A DNA stretch of 64,000 bases, taken from NCBI GenBank assembly GCA_022843955.1, contig JALHMQ010000001.1, positions 430,980-494,979 on the forward strand, in the 5' to 3' direction. Shown here one piece after another: positions 1 to 9,191 of the stretch. A program made the translations under genes and the position numbers. The stretch comes from Burkholderiaceae bacterium (GTDB lineage: Bacteria > Pseudomonadota > Gammaproteobacteria > Burkholderiales > Burkholderiaceae_F). The notes below the pieces were generated by a model. It was given only the letters and a program-made list of their open reading frames with translations, was not told the DNA's origin and searched no databases. Position 1 is the first letter of the stretch. The number at the start of each line of letters is the position of its first letter.

Positions 1-1
1 G

Positions 2-760
2 AATGCCTTGCAGCACGACATCTTCGAGAAGATCCCGGTCGACAAGGTGCCAAACCTGAAGGACATTCCGGCGCGCTTCATCGACCCGCGCGGCCTGGGC
101 GTGTTCGCCTCGGCGCAGGTGTTCGGCATTGCCTACAACAGCGAGAAGATCAAGACCCCGCCCAAGTCATGGAATGACCTGCTCAAGTCCGAGTTCAAGG
201 GCCGCGTCGGCCTGGTGGGCCTGGGCTCCACGCTCGGCTCCGCATGGATGGTGGAACTGGCCAAACTGCGCGGCGGCTCGGAGGAGAACCTGGACCCCGG
301 CTTTGACTTCATCAAGCAGCTGATGCCCAACGTCGGCGCGGTGGCCCCCAACCCGGGTGCGCTGGCCACGCTGTTCCAGCAGGGCCAGATCGACATCTCC
401 GTGCACTACAGCAACAACGTCGGCGACCTGCAGGCGCGTGGCGTGCCGATCGCGCTGGCGCGACCCGACACCGGCTGGTCACTGGTGCTGGCCTGCTTCA
501 ACATCATCAAGAACACCAAGAACCTGGACCTGGCGGCGGCCTACATCAACGCCGCCATCAGCCCCGATGTGCAGACCAAGATGGCCGACGCGCCGTTCTT
601 CGTGGTGCCGACCAACGGCAAGGCGATCGTCTCCAAGGGCCTGCAGCAATACGGCAAGAGCGTCGCCGACATGGAGAAGTACAACCGCGTGGACTGGGCC
701 AAGCTCAATCCGCGCCGCCAGGCGATGATCGAGCGCTTCAATCGGGAGGTGAAGGTTTAG
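2..760 (+). CDS. ABC transporter periplasmic substrate-binding protein (family 1), 5' partial
   Basis: The reading frame is open to the left edge, so the start and signal peptide lie outside the window; 252 residues are visible. The sequence resembles family 1 extracellular solute-binding proteins (PotD/FbpA type) that deliver polyamines, iron or small organic ligands to an ABC permease. Visible family traits are the segment GVFASAQVFGIAYNSEKI followed by a 'PKSWNDLL' motif and 'EFKGRVGL', typical of the hinge and second lobe. The ligand cannot be told from sequence. It is convergent with the Liv operon that follows and is probably the last gene of an operon to the left. Confidence 0.85.
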   Translation, partial: NALQHDIFEKIPVDKVPNLKDIPARFIDPRGLGVFASAQVFGIAYNSEKIKTPPKSWNDLLKSEFKGRVGLVGLGSTLGSAWMVELAKLRGGSEENLDPGFDFIKQLMPNVGAVAPNPGALATLFQQGQIDISVHYSNNVGDLQARGVPIALARPDTGWSLVLACFNIIKNTKNLDLAAAYINAAISPDVQTKMADAPFFVVPTNGKAIVSKGLQQYGKSVADMEKYNRVDWAKLNPRRQAMIERFNREVKV

Positions 761-951
761 TCGGAACGGCGGCGGGGGGTGTCGCCTGTTCCCGCGACAG
801 CCTTTCGCCGCCGCGTAGCGGGACGCGGCAGGGACCACATCCAGGGTCTCTCGCTCGACAGACCTGAACGCCGCGAAGACTCATTGAAACGCGGTCGTCA
901 TCAACCCGTACAGCGATGGCAGCCAACACTCAATAGTCGCCGACACGCGAT

Positions 952-1686
952 TCAGACCACGTTCAAGGCAGTCCGACCGTCTTCCGTGGAAACGCCAAGA
1001 AGCCTTTGCTGCAGTTGCTTATCTCGCGCAAGTTCAGAGCTCGGCAGGATGCGATCAATCCGTCCGTTCACCATGACAGCGACAGAAGTTGCCACTTCGA
1101 CGGCAACGGACAGATTCTGCTCAATGAGCAACAAAGAGATGTTCCCCTCGCGCAGCATCGTCTTCAGCGTTCGGACAATCAGATCGACCATGAGCGGCGC
1201 CAAACCTTCGGTCGGCTCGTCCATGATCAACAAGCGAGGATTGCAGAGCAACGCACGCCCGATCGCGAGCATCTGTTGTTCACCACCAGACAAGGCCGCA
1301 CCGTAGTTGGCCCGCCGCTCCAGGAGGCGAGGGAACAACTCGTAGATTCGATCGCGCGTCCACCTGACCGCGCTTCCACGGCGTTCGACAAGACGCAGGT
1401 GCTCGTCGACGGTCAGGCTCGGAAAAATCCGCCGACCTTGAGGAACGAGGCTGATGCCACGCGACGCGATCTGATGCGGCTGGCGCCCCGCAATCTCAGT
1501 TCCGTCAAAAAGCACGCTGCCCGCTGTCACGGGCGCCATGCCCATGATCGCGTGGCAAAGCGTGGTCTTGCCCATCCCATTGCGCCCGACGACAGCGAGC
1601 GGCTGGTCGCCGACATCCAGCGTGACGCCATGCAGGATTCGGCTCTTGCCGTACTGAACCTCCAGCGCGCGGGCTTGCAGCAGCAT
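952..1686 (-). CDS. livF: Liv-type ABC transporter ATP-binding protein LivF (system 1)
   Basis: A 244-residue ATPase of the LivF/UrtE type, one of two ATPases energising a branched-chain amino acid or related carboxylate importer at the inner membrane. Walker A is GRNGMGKTT near residue 35, the signature is LSGGEQQ and Walker B is LLIMDEPTEGL. The length is normal. It is the last gene of a minus-strand operon and starts 2 bp after livG. The two ATPases are paired with LivH and LivM upstream. The substrate is unknown; the operon's enzymes suggest something other than leucine. Confidence 0.93.
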   Translation of the reverse strand: MLLQARALEVQYGKSRILHGVTLDVGDQPLAVVGRNGMGKTTLCHAIMGMAPVTAGSVLFDGTEIAGRQPHQIASRGISLVPQGRRIFPSLTVDEHLRLVERRGSAVRWTRDRIYELFPRLLERRANYGAALSGGEQQMLAIGRALLCNPRLLIMDEPTEGLAPLMVDLIVRTLKTMLREGNISLLLIEQNLSVAVEVATSVAVMVNGRIDRILPSSELARDKQLQQRLLGVSTEDGRTALNVV

Positions 1687-1688
1687 TG

Positions 1689-2432
1689 TCAGTGACCCAC
1701 GTTGCCAAGATAGATCGACCGGACCAGCGGACTTGCCGCTGTCTCCTGCGGAGAACCTTCGAACACCACGGCGCCCTCATGCATCACTGTGACGCGGTCC
1801 GCAACCTGCAGCGCGACATCCATGTCGTGCTCGATCAGCAAGACCGTAACGTCCTTCGGCAAGGTGCGCAGCATCGCAACCAGCGCCGGCCGCTCAAGGG
1901 GCGAGAGACCGGCGGCCGGCTCATCAAGCAGCAGGAGTCGCGGCTTGCCAGCCAGTGCCATGCCGATCTCGAGCTCGCGCTGCTCCCCATGACTGAGTTC
2001 ACTGGCCATCAGCTCTATTCGCTCACTCAGGCCGACCTTCTCCGCTAGCTCGTGACTGAGCAAACGATGCGCGTCACCGCCTCGAGGCAATCGCAGGCTG
2101 AAACGGAACCGCTCGACTCCGCGCACTGCCAAGTAGAGGTTATCTAGAACGCTCAGATTGCTCAGCACTCGTGACGCTTGATAGGTTCTCGAAATGCCGA
2201 GCCGAGTGCGACTGTAGGCAGGCAAGCGGGTAATGTCCGCGCCAAAGAACTGGAGCGTGCCCCGCGTGGGCGGAAAGTCTCCGGCAATGACGTTGAAAAG
2301 CGACGTCTTGCCTGCACCGTTGGTGCCCAAAATGGCGCGACGCTCACCAGGTTCGATCTTGAACGAGACGTCACGGACAGCGACAAGGGCCCCAAACGCT
2401 TTGGTGACGCCACTGATACCGAGAGCAGTCAT
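1689..2432 (-). CDS. livG: Liv-type ABC transporter ATP-binding protein LivG (system 1)
   Basis: A 247-residue ATPase starting MTALGISGVTKAFGAL. The frame stays open further upstream, but the ATG at 2432 gives the normal LivG length and a 4 bp ATGA overlap with livH, so that start is chosen. Walker A is GTNGAGKTS, the signature region is LSHGEQRELEIG and Walker B is LLLLDEPAAGLS. The LivG subgroup has a C-terminal extension past the H-loop (LLIEHDMDVALQVADRV), which is present. It pairs with LivF to drive the permeases encoded by the neighbouring genes. Confidence 0.93.
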   Translation of the reverse strand: MTALGISGVTKAFGALVAVRDVSFKIEPGERRAILGTNGAGKTSLFNVIAGDFPPTRGTLQFFGADITRLPAYSRTRLGISRTYQASRVLSNLSVLDNLYLAVRGVERFRFSLRLPRGGDAHRLLSHELAEKVGLSERIELMASELSHGEQRELEIGMALAGKPRLLLLDEPAAGLSPLERPALVAMLRTLPKDVTVLLIEHDMDVALQVADRVTVMHEGAVVFEGSPQETAASPLVRSIYLGNVGH

Positions 2433-3289
2433 GCGGGGCGACCGAGCAGTCCGTAAGGACGCCAGGCCAGCACTGCGACCATGATCACGAATGAAATGAC
2501 AACCGAGTACGTTGGAAAGTACGCAAGTCCCACTTGCTCGGCCAAGCCAACCAGCAGGGCGCCGATCGCGGCCCCCGGAATGCTGCCCATTCCACCAACG
2601 ATGACCACGACCAGCGAGGAGAGCAGGTAGCGGGCATCCTCCCCGGGCGCAATCGAAAGCGCGGAACTGCCGACCACTCCTGCCAGTCCGACAAGCGCTG
2701 AGCCAAGGCCAAAGACCAACAACGAAACGCGTGTGAGGTTGATGCCAAGTGCGCCGAGCATCTGGCGGTCGTCGACTCCCGCCCGGATGATGATGCCAAA
2801 ACGAGTGCGCTGCATCAGAAGCCACAGGCCAACATAGAGCGCTATGGCGAAGCCGATCAGCGCCAGCCGAAAGATCGGATAGCCGCCAACGATAGGAAGC
2901 GGCAGGCCTCCATAGAGCAGCTCCGGAACCTCAAACTGATAGCTCAAGCCGCCATAGCGCGCCAACAGGAGATCCGCTGCGATGATAGAAAGGCCGATGG
3001 TGACAAGCGCTTGGCGAAGATCCTGACCTTGGTACCGGTCAAGTATGAAGAAGTGCATCGCCACCCCAACCAACGCGGCCCCGATCGCTCCGCCGAAGAG
3101 GGCCAGGAACCAGTAGCCCGTCATCGTCGCGACGTCGTAGCCGATGTAGGCGCCAATCAGATACAAGGACCCGTGCGCTAGGTTGACCACGCGCATCATC
3201 CCGAATATCAAGGTGAAACCGCTCGCGACGATGAAGTAGAGCGCGGCAAGCGTTATGCCGTTCATCATCGCGAGCAGAAAGAGCTTCAC
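2429..3289 (-). CDS. livH: Liv-type ABC transporter permease LivH (system 1)
   Basis: A 286-residue polytopic inner-membrane protein with about eight hydrophobic segments. It begins with a GTG codon that overlaps the TGA of the binding-protein gene (3286-3289). The N-terminal stretch 'FGMMRVVNLAHGSLYLIGAY' and the C-terminal 'VVIVGGMGSIPGAAIGALLVG' are hallmarks of the LivH permease family. It forms the transmembrane channel with LivM. Tight overlaps on both sides show co-translation with the binding protein and livG. Confidence 0.93.
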   Translation of the reverse strand: MKLFLLAMMNGITLAALYFIVASGFTLIFGMMRVVNLAHGSLYLIGAYIGYDVATMTGYWFLALFGGAIGAALVGVAMHFFILDRYQGQDLRQALVTIGLSIIAADLLLARYGGLSYQFEVPELLYGGLPLPIVGGYPIFRLALIGFAIALYVGLWLLMQRTRFGIIIRAGVDDRQMLGALGINLTRVSLLVFGLGSALVGLAGVVGSSALSIAPGEDARYLLSSLVVVIVGGMGSIPGAAIGALLVGLAEQVGLAYFPTYSVVISFVIMVAVLAWRPYGLLGRPA

Positions 3290-4533
3290 GGGCAGGACGG
3301 GTTATCGCGGCTCGGCACACCACGGGCGACAAACGCATCGCGCGGTTGGCCCAGCGTTTGGTTGACACTCGGAATTACCTTGAGCGGGCGGTTGTACAGC
3401 GAACCGTCAGCACGTCGAGCCACTTCCGTCACGTAGATGTTGGCGATCGCCTGCCGGTTCTCGTCAAGACGCACCGGCCCGTATGCCGTATCCAGCTTGA
3501 CAGCGGCAAGCGCCTGCCGGAACTTCGCCTGATCGCCGCTGAGGTCACCGTTCACTTGGTTCAGTGCTGCGAGCACAGCCTTGGTGGCGACGTAGTAGCC
3601 GTAGTACGGAGCCGACGGCGACGACAGTGCGTTGGGGAAACGCTTCTTGTACTTAGCAACGTAGTCGCGATACACCTGAGTATCAATCTCATCCGCCACC
3701 ATGTGGGCTGATGGTATGCCGACCAGCCGCCGCTGGAAGGGGCCCTTGGAACTCAGCACCGTTTGATCGACGACGTTGGAACCTGCGATCAAGGGCTGCG
3801 AAGCGCCGGACTGGTCATACTGCGTCAGGAAGTTGACTGCGTCAGCTCCGCCCAACATTACGTACACGGCGTCGGCCTTCGCCGGAATGCGCGCAATCGA
3901 CGAACTGAAATCCTTGGTTCCCATGGGCACCCAGATTTTCTCGATTACCTTGCCGCCTTTGGCGCAGAACTCGGTCATGAAGCCCAAGACCTGCGTATAG
4001 CCGAAGGAGTAGTCGCCAGCGACCACTGCCACGTTGCGGTAGCGCTTGGTGTCATAGGCAAAGGTACCCAGACCGGCTTGCCACTGCGCGCCATCAGTGC
4101 TGAAGCGGAAAAAGTTCGATGCCGGCGAGACGAGTGTCGTTTCCTGCGCTGCCGAGAATCCGTTGACGAATGTTCGGGTCGGAACGGACTTGGCGTACTC
4201 CTTGATCGCCAGGCCCTCACCGCCGGACATCGGGCCAATGAGGATGTCGACCTTGTCTTGCTCGATGAGCTTGCGCGCTTTGGTCAAGGCGACGTCGGGG
4301 CGCCCGTCCGAAGATTCTTTGATCCACTCAATCTTGCGCCCACCCGCCGTGTAATTGGCTTCCTCGAGCGCAAGTTCCATCGCTCGGAAGGCTTCTTGGC
4401 CCAAGACAACAAAGGGGCCATCCAGCGTTGCCAGCCCGCCGATGCGCACGGTGCCCTGTGCGTATGCCGATACAGAAAACGCCGCTGCGATGCTTGCGGC
4501 AGCCGCGATGCGACCAAGTTTTCGACCAACCAT
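3286..4533 (-). CDS. Liv-type ABC transporter substrate-binding protein (system 1)
   Basis: A 415-residue periplasmic binding protein of the LivJ/LivK (Peripla_BP_6) family. The N-terminus MVGRKLGRIAAAASIAAAF is a classical signal peptide with a likely cleavage after AYA. The ATG at 4533 is preferred over an in-frame codon 15 nt upstream because AGGAG sits 7 nt before it. The segments GPFVVLGQEAFRAMELALEE and LIGPMSGGEGLAIKEYA are family-typical. It captures the ligand for the LivHMGF complex encoded by the surrounding genes. The ligand is unknown: this family binds amino acids, amides, urea, aromatic acids and others. Confidence 0.92.
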   Translation of the reverse strand: MVGRKLGRIAAAASIAAAFSVSAYAQGTVRIGGLATLDGPFVVLGQEAFRAMELALEEANYTAGGRKIEWIKESSDGRPDVALTKARKLIEQDKVDILIGPMSGGEGLAIKEYAKSVPTRTFVNGFSAAQETTLVSPASNFFRFSTDGAQWQAGLGTFAYDTKRYRNVAVVAGDYSFGYTQVLGFMTEFCAKGGKVIEKIWVPMGTKDFSSSIARIPAKADAVYVMLGGADAVNFLTQYDQSGASQPLIAGSNVVDQTVLSSKGPFQRRLVGIPSAHMVADEIDTQVYRDYVAKYKKRFPNALSSPSAPYYGYYVATKAVLAALNQVNGDLSGDQAKFRQALAAVKLDTAYGPVRLDENRQAIANIYVTEVARRADGSLYNRPLKVIPSVNQTLGQPRDAFVARGVPSRDNPSCP

Positions 4534-4564
4534 GTGTGATCTCCTCATTTTAAGTTAACACGCC

Positions 4565-5560
4565 TTACTGTCTTGGTGTAACAACAACTCCTCCTAAGTT
4601 CGTCCGGTCACCGCGCATCCGCCGCCAGAGGCCAGATAGACCGTCCGGCGACAACATCACGATGACGAGGAAGACGAAGCCGATGAGCGAGTTGAAGCGC
4701 TCGTTGCCGACCAGGTCGACAGCGAAGATCTGAATCAACACATACGTCAGCGCGCCGATGAATGCGCCGCGAGGATGGCCGAGTCCGCCGATGACTGCAG
4801 CGATCAGCACGCTGACCGTCGCTGTCATTCCGATGGATCCTGGGGAGATTCCGCCGTGGTACCAAAGCGCGAGAACTCCCCCGACCGCCGCGATGAATCC
4901 TGCTACGCCGTAGGCTGCCACCTGGTGCCACGTCACCCTGTAGCCCAGCGAAGTCATCCTTCGGGGATCGTCGCGGATACCCTGAATCACCAGACCGAAG
5001 GGTGTGCGAACCAAGTAGATCACCAGACCGTAAAGCAACACACCACAAGTCAGGCACAGGTAGTAGAAGGGGAGTGGGTCCCGCAGGGACGTACCGCCAA
5101 TCGTCGGCACAGCCACGCCGTGGAAGCCATCAAACCCGTGCAGCAAGGTCGTGTTCTGCTGGGCGAGATAAAACAGGATCATTGCAATGGCGAGCGTGCT
5201 CATCAGCATGTAGATGCCTTGGCTGCGCGCCGCAACTATCCCGATCAGCAACCCCGCACCGGTTCCAACGAGCATTGCCACCGCCACCGCCGATGGCCAT
5301 GGCAGCAGCGCGGCGCCGCCGCTTGCCGAATGCAGGCTCACGATTGCCAGCGTGTACCCAGCGGCGCCCGCGATAGCCATCTGAGCCATGGAGATCATTC
5401 CGCCGTAAGCAGCGAGAAAGGTCATGCTCATCGCAATGATGCCGAGCACGATTGCATACGCGCCAACACTGACGATCCAGAAGTTGGGCACAAGCTGCGG
5501 ATAAGCAATGAGCGCGATCACGAGCAGCGTGCGAACCGTCCAGAGCTGCTGCTTTGCCAT
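4565..5560 (-). CDS. livM: Liv-type ABC transporter permease LivM (system 1)
   Basis: About 331 residues, highly hydrophobic. It carries the LivM hallmark 'AIAGAAGYTLAIVSLHSA' and a C-terminal 'VIGGLGHPRGAFIGALTYVLIQ'. A GTG immediately precedes the ATG at 5560; either start overlaps the stop of the Tm-1-like gene, so translation is coupled. It is the second membrane subunit of the importer. Placement between the Tm-1-like enzyme and the binding-protein gene makes transport and the two enzymes one operon. Confidence 0.92.
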   Translation of the reverse strand: MAKQQLWTVRTLLVIALIAYPQLVPNFWIVSVGAYAIVLGIIAMSMTFLAAYGGMISMAQMAIAGAAGYTLAIVSLHSASGGAALLPWPSAVAVAMLVGTGAGLLIGIVAARSQGIYMLMSTLAIAMILFYLAQQNTTLLHGFDGFHGVAVPTIGGTSLRDPLPFYYLCLTCGVLLYGLVIYLVRTPFGLVIQGIRDDPRRMTSLGYRVTWHQVAAYGVAGFIAAVGGVLALWYHGGISPGSIGMTATVSVLIAAVIGGLGHPRGAFIGALTYVLIQIFAVDLVGNERFNSLIGFVFLVIVMLSPDGLSGLWRRMRGDRTNLGGVVVTPRQ

Positions 5561-6804
5561 CACCGGCCCGCGTGCGCTTGCGGGTCAGCGGGAACGACCT
5601 CGCGTACGTGTTCAACCACGATCTGCGCGAAGGCAGGGTCATTGATGTGGTGCGGTACGCGAATCAGCTGGTGTCGGTCGCTGGTGACGAACGAATCTTC
5701 GATCGCCGCAAACAACGCCGCGTCTGCTTCCGGATCAAAAAACACCTGCCCAGGTGCATCGATCGCCGACAACCCTCCCTCAGGAAGCAGCCAGCGTATC
5801 GGCCCAGGCGAGGCATTGAGCTTGTTCGCGATCCAGCGGCCAACTAGCCTCAGTTCTTCCGCGGTCGTGCGCATCAGCGTGACGTTGGCGTTATGCGAAT
5901 GCAGCAATCGCGCTCGGTATCGCTCCGGCACAGTCTCCAGCGCCCAGAAGTTCACCATGTCGAGTGCGCCGCACGACCCCACCCATGGCAGGCCAGATCG
6001 AACGATGGCATCGAACCGCTCGCTGCCGGCGCTGCAGACACCACCGCACAAGTAGTCGGCTGCTTCCGTCGTCGTGATGTCGACGATCCCGCGGAGCAAG
6101 TCCGCGTCGACAAGCGCCTCCATCGCGCGACCACCAACGCCCGTCGCATGGAATACCTGACAGTCGAAGTCGTCGACCAACGCCGCAGTGACTGCCTGTA
6201 CGCACGGCGTGGTGACGCCGAACATCGTGACGCCCAGTGCTGGCCGAAGATCAGCGACTGTCGGCGGGGAGCGCAGCACCATCCCTGCAATTGCATGCGC
6301 TGCGTTCCCCAAGACCTGGCGAGACAGGCGATTGAGGCCGGCGATGTCGGTTACTGGAAACAACATCATGATGTCCGAGACATCGACGTACGGAGCCGTG
6401 TTTCCAGACGCCAGCGTTGACACCATGAGCTTGGGCACGCCGAGGGGCAGGGCGCGCATGGCGGGCGCGATGATCGCAGTGCCACCGGAACCGCCCAATC
6501 CGATCACTGCAGCGACATCTCGTCGCGAGGCGATGAACGCCTTGAGTGCGACAGTCATTGCCGTGACTGCCTCGCCACGGTCTGTGCAACGGAGTACCTC
6601 GGCCGCGCCGCGCGGATGGCAGCCCGCAACCGCCTGAGCCGTCACTTCGACGTCGCTGGCCGCGCTCCTGGTTCCTACGTCGACCCGAACCGTAGGTACG
6701 CCCGCCGCGCGAATCAAATCCGACACGTAGTGCAGCTCGGCTGCCTTGGTGTCAAAGGTACCGACTACGTAAGCGCAGCGCGCCGCGTTTCCCGCTTGAG
6801 ACAT
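5560..6804 (-). CDS. Tm-1-like ATP-binding domain protein (UPF0261 family)
   Basis: A 414-residue protein beginning with the typical 'YVVGTFDTKAAELHYVSDLI' segment of the UPF0261/Tm-1-like ATP-binding family. It has the central DGLGGSGGT-like motif (here IGLGGSGGTAIIAPAMRALP) and the 'FHATGVGGRAMEALVDADLL' and 'GSCGALDMVNF' blocks. In tomato, the Tm-1 protein that blocks tobamovirus replication carries this domain at its N-terminus; bacterial members are free-standing and their reaction is unknown. It begins 6 nt after the TIM-barrel partner gene and overlaps livM. The pairing suggests an enzyme acting on the imported compound; that is inference. Confidence 0.9.
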   Translation of the reverse strand: MSQAGNAARCAYVVGTFDTKAAELHYVSDLIRAAGVPTVRVDVGTRSAASDVEVTAQAVAGCHPRGAAEVLRCTDRGEAVTAMTVALKAFIASRRDVAAVIGLGGSGGTAIIAPAMRALPLGVPKLMVSTLASGNTAPYVDVSDIMMLFPVTDIAGLNRLSRQVLGNAAHAIAGMVLRSPPTVADLRPALGVTMFGVTTPCVQAVTAALVDDFDCQVFHATGVGGRAMEALVDADLLRGIVDITTTEAADYLCGGVCSAGSERFDAIVRSGLPWVGSCGALDMVNFWALETVPERYRARLLHSHNANVTLMRTTAEELRLVGRWIANKLNASPGPIRWLLPEGGLSAIDAPGQVFFDPEADAALFAAIEDSFVTSDRHQLIRVPHHINDPAFAQIVVEHVREVVPADPQAHAGR

Positions 6805-6810
6805 ATCGAG

Positions 6811-7656
6811 TCAACCGCCGTTGGACGAAGGCCGCAGTTCCTTGAACGTCTTGATGTGCGCCGTCATGGCAATCTCGGTGGGAAGTCGCTCCATGCTGCT
6901 GGCACCGTAGAAGCCATTGCAGTGCCGGCTGTGATCAAGCACGTACTGGACGTCCTGAGGAGAGGAGATCGGCCCGCCGTGCGCGATGACGATGACGTCT
7001 TTGCGGATACGCCTCGCCGCTTCCGCCCATTCGTCGATCAACGCGACGCACGTGGCGAGCGTCTTGGCACTGCTGGCGCCTATCGTTCCACCAACTGTGA
7101 CCCCCATGTGCGGCACGATGAAGTCCGCGCCGGCCTGGGTCATCGCGACCGCCTCGTCGGCGCTGAAGACGTAGGGAGTCGTCAGCATGTCAAGCTCGTG
7201 CGCCTGCCGAATCATGTCGACTTCGCTCGAGTAGTTGATGCCCGTTTCCTCGAGGCTCACGCGGAACGTTCCGTCGATGATGCCGACCGTCGGGAAGTTC
7301 TGCACTCCGGAAAATCCCATCTCCTTCAATTGCCGCAGAAGCAGAGGCATGATGGCGAACGGATCTGTCCCATTGACACCGGCGAGCACCGGCGTGCGCT
7401 TGACGACTGGCAGGACTTCGAGCGCCATCTCCTTGACGATCTCGTTGGCGTTGCCGTAGGCGAGCAAGCCCGCAGAAGAGGCACGTCCAGCCATTCGATA
7501 ACGCCCGGAGTTGTAGATGACGATCAGATCGATGCCCCCGGCCTCTTCGCACTTGGCGGAGATGCCCGTGCCGGCACCGCCTCCCATGATCGGAGTGCCC
7601 TTCGACACCATTTCTTGAAAGCGATTGAGCAGATCTTTGCGTTCGAAGCGAGGCAT
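6811..7656 (-). CDS. Phosphoenolpyruvate hydrolase-like TIM-barrel protein (Tm-1 C-terminal domain family)
   Basis: 281 residues from the ATG at 7656 ([14 protein letters not shown]). The longer open frame upstream is untranslated promoter region shared with the divergent AraC gene. Conserved blocks are [14 protein letters not shown], '[16 protein letters not shown]', [19 protein letters not shown] and '[14 protein letters not shown]', which mark the PEP-hydrolase/IGPS-like TIM-barrel family, equivalent to the C-terminal domain of plant Tm-1. It is the first gene of the seven-gene operon, followed by the ATP-binding half and the Liv transporter. The substrate is not established. Confidence 0.88.
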   Translation of the reverse strand: MPRFERKDLLNRFQEMVSKGTPIMGGGAGTGISAKCEEAGGIDLIVIYNSGRYRMAGRASSAGLLAYGNANEIVKEMALEVLPVVKRTPVLAGVNGTDPFAIMPLLLRQLKEMGFSGVQNFPTVGIIDGTFRVSLEETGINYSSEVDMIRQAHELDMLTTPYVFSADEAVAMTQAGADFIVPHMGVTVGGTIGASSAKTLATCVALIDEWAEAARRIRKDVIVIAHGGPISSPQDVQYVLDHSRHCNGFYGASSMERLPTEIAMTAHIKTFKELRPSSNGG

Positions 7657-7741
7657 GGCCGCAGGTCGTCGGTTGGGTGAACCAGATGGACTGTGAGTAA
7701 GCTTCAACACGCATGCTAGGCCGCAAGAGCGACGTCGGACC

Positions 7742-8596
7742 ATGGGCGCAAGACACAGCAACCTACTTGAAAAGCACATTCTCGGTCCGGACACTTTGCA
7801 GTTCATCGTCCGTGAGGCTGACTGCCCCGCGCTTGCTGCAAAGCACATTTCGCACGTCGGCATCGGGGATGGTGCTGTACCGCTGCACGTCGTTCGAACC
7901 CATCTGAGCGGCGCCTACTTGCATGGCACGCTCGGAGGCGAGGGTCGGATGCTGCTCGATGGACGCTGGCAACCACACCGGCCCGGCAAGACGTCGCTCG
8001 CACCAGCGCATGTCCTGCATGCCTTTCGAGCAATCGCGTCTACGCGATGGAGGTACTGCTGGGTTCGCTATACGCCCCAGGCGCCGTTATCGACACGGAC
8101 GGTGATGGCACCCGTCCTGGCCGATTTCGACGCACGCCCGTTGGCGCACGCGATCATGGGTCTCTATCTGGAGATGCAACAGGCGCAGGACGCTGGCAGT
8201 TGTCAACTGTGGGTCGACGCGGTTGAGCGATACATCGACCGTTTCGTCGCGCCGTGGCGCGAGGAGGAACGATTGGTAAGAGTCTGGGAAGCCGTGCAGG
8301 AGGATCTAGCCCGACCCTGGTCGCTCGATGATCTCGCCAGCGTTGCCAGAACAAGCAGGGAGCACCTGCGGCGGCTCTGCCAGCGAAGCTTGGGTCGAAG
8401 CCCGATGCAACAGCTAACGAACCTTCGTGTACAGCATGCTGCGCACTTGCTAGCGACGACGAACGAGACGATCGACGCTATCTCGCGCATGGTCGGCTAC
8501 CTGAATCCGTTCGCGTTCTCCAACACCTTCAAGAAGATGACGGGGATCCGTCCGTCCAACTATCGCGCGCGGAAGGCAGCGGGCAAGGCAGTTTGA
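7742..8596 (+). CDS. AraC-family transcriptional regulator
   Basis: A 284-residue protein with a cupin-like sensor region in the first ~180 residues and a C-terminal AraC DNA-binding domain. Helix-turn-helix 1 lies around [20 protein letters not shown] and helix-turn-helix 2 around [20 protein letters not shown], followed by the family ending F(K)[11 protein letters not shown]. It is transcribed divergently from the Tm-1-like/Liv operon with only 85 bp between starts. It is therefore the obvious candidate regulator of that operon, presumably activating it in response to the imported substrate. Confidence 0.9.
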   Translation: MGARHSNLLEKHILGPDTLQFIVREADCPALAAKHISHVGIGDGAVPLHVVRTHLSGAYLHGTLGGEGRMLLDGRWQPHRPGKTSLAPAHVLHAFRAIASTRWRYCWVRYTPQAPLSTRTVMAPVLADFDARPLAHAIMGLYLEMQQAQDAGSCQLWVDAVERYIDRFVAPWREEERLVRVWEAVQEDLARPWSLDDLASVARTSREHLRRLCQRSLGRSPMQQLTNLRVQHAAHLLATTNETIDAISRMVGYLNPFAFSNTFKKMTGIRPSNYRARKAAGKAV

Positions 8597-8736
8597 AGTG
8601 GGTGGCACTATTGCTCAGGAACAGGGAACGAGCACGACCAGTGCCCACCCGGGGCGCGCCTCGGCGGATCAGCGAAGTCCAAGTCGCCTGTTGAGGATCG
8701 CCGGCGCCCCCTTCTTGCAACTCGTTGTCGACCAGG

Positions 8737-9033
8737 CTACCTGGCGATCTGGCGATCGACTCTCGTCACGACACCGGCGTGAAAGGTCACGATGGTCAAG
8801 GTCTGAGGATCTCGGACGTCGGGGAAGTAGGTCCAGGTCTTCTCCTCAGGGTGGCCTCTGACGACGCGGATGAACGCTTCGTGATCAGGCTTGCCGATCT
8901 TGAAGAGCACTTCTCCCTCGCCCATGCCTAGTCGAATGAACTTGCGTTCCACTGCGTCTGCGGCGATGGCCGATGCAGATACGGAAGCGGCCAGGGCCAG
9001 CACGGTGAGTTGTTGAATCCAAAGAATTTGCAT
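8737..9033 (-). CDS. Small secreted protein with an OmlA/SmpA-like region
   Basis: 98 residues from the ATG at 9033; the frame is open further upstream but MQILWIQQLTVLALAASVSA is a clear signal peptide cleaved near AIAA. The mature part 'FIRLGMGEGEVLFKIGKPDH' resembles the G-M-x-x-x-V-x-x-x-x-G-x-P pattern of BamE/OmlA-like and DUF2845-like periplasmic proteins. It ends in beta-strand-like segments (KTWTYFP, LTIVTFHAGVVTRV). Its function is unknown. It is the downstream neighbour of the methyltransferase gene, separated by about 160 bp. Confidence 0.65.
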   Translation of the reverse strand: MQILWIQQLTVLALAASVSASAIAADAVERKFIRLGMGEGEVLFKIGKPDHEAFIRVVRGHPEEKTWTYFPDVRDPQTLTIVTFHAGVVTRVDRQIAR

Positions 9034-9191
9034 GACTCGCTTTTCAGTTGCACGGCCCGGTCGACCGCCCATAGCACGGATCGAGGCGTCACCGCACACG
9101 GAGTTGAGATCAGGCCGCGAGTGCACAGTGCAGACCGTGCGAGCCGCGTGGCGACGCAGGTTCGAAGGTGGCATGGTGCGGGGCAGGGCGG

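Noticed and set aside
8598..8861. Small ORF after the AraC gene
   Set aside because: Arginine/serine-rich product of GC-rich antisense DNA, no ribosome site and overlaps the opposite-strand small secreted protein.
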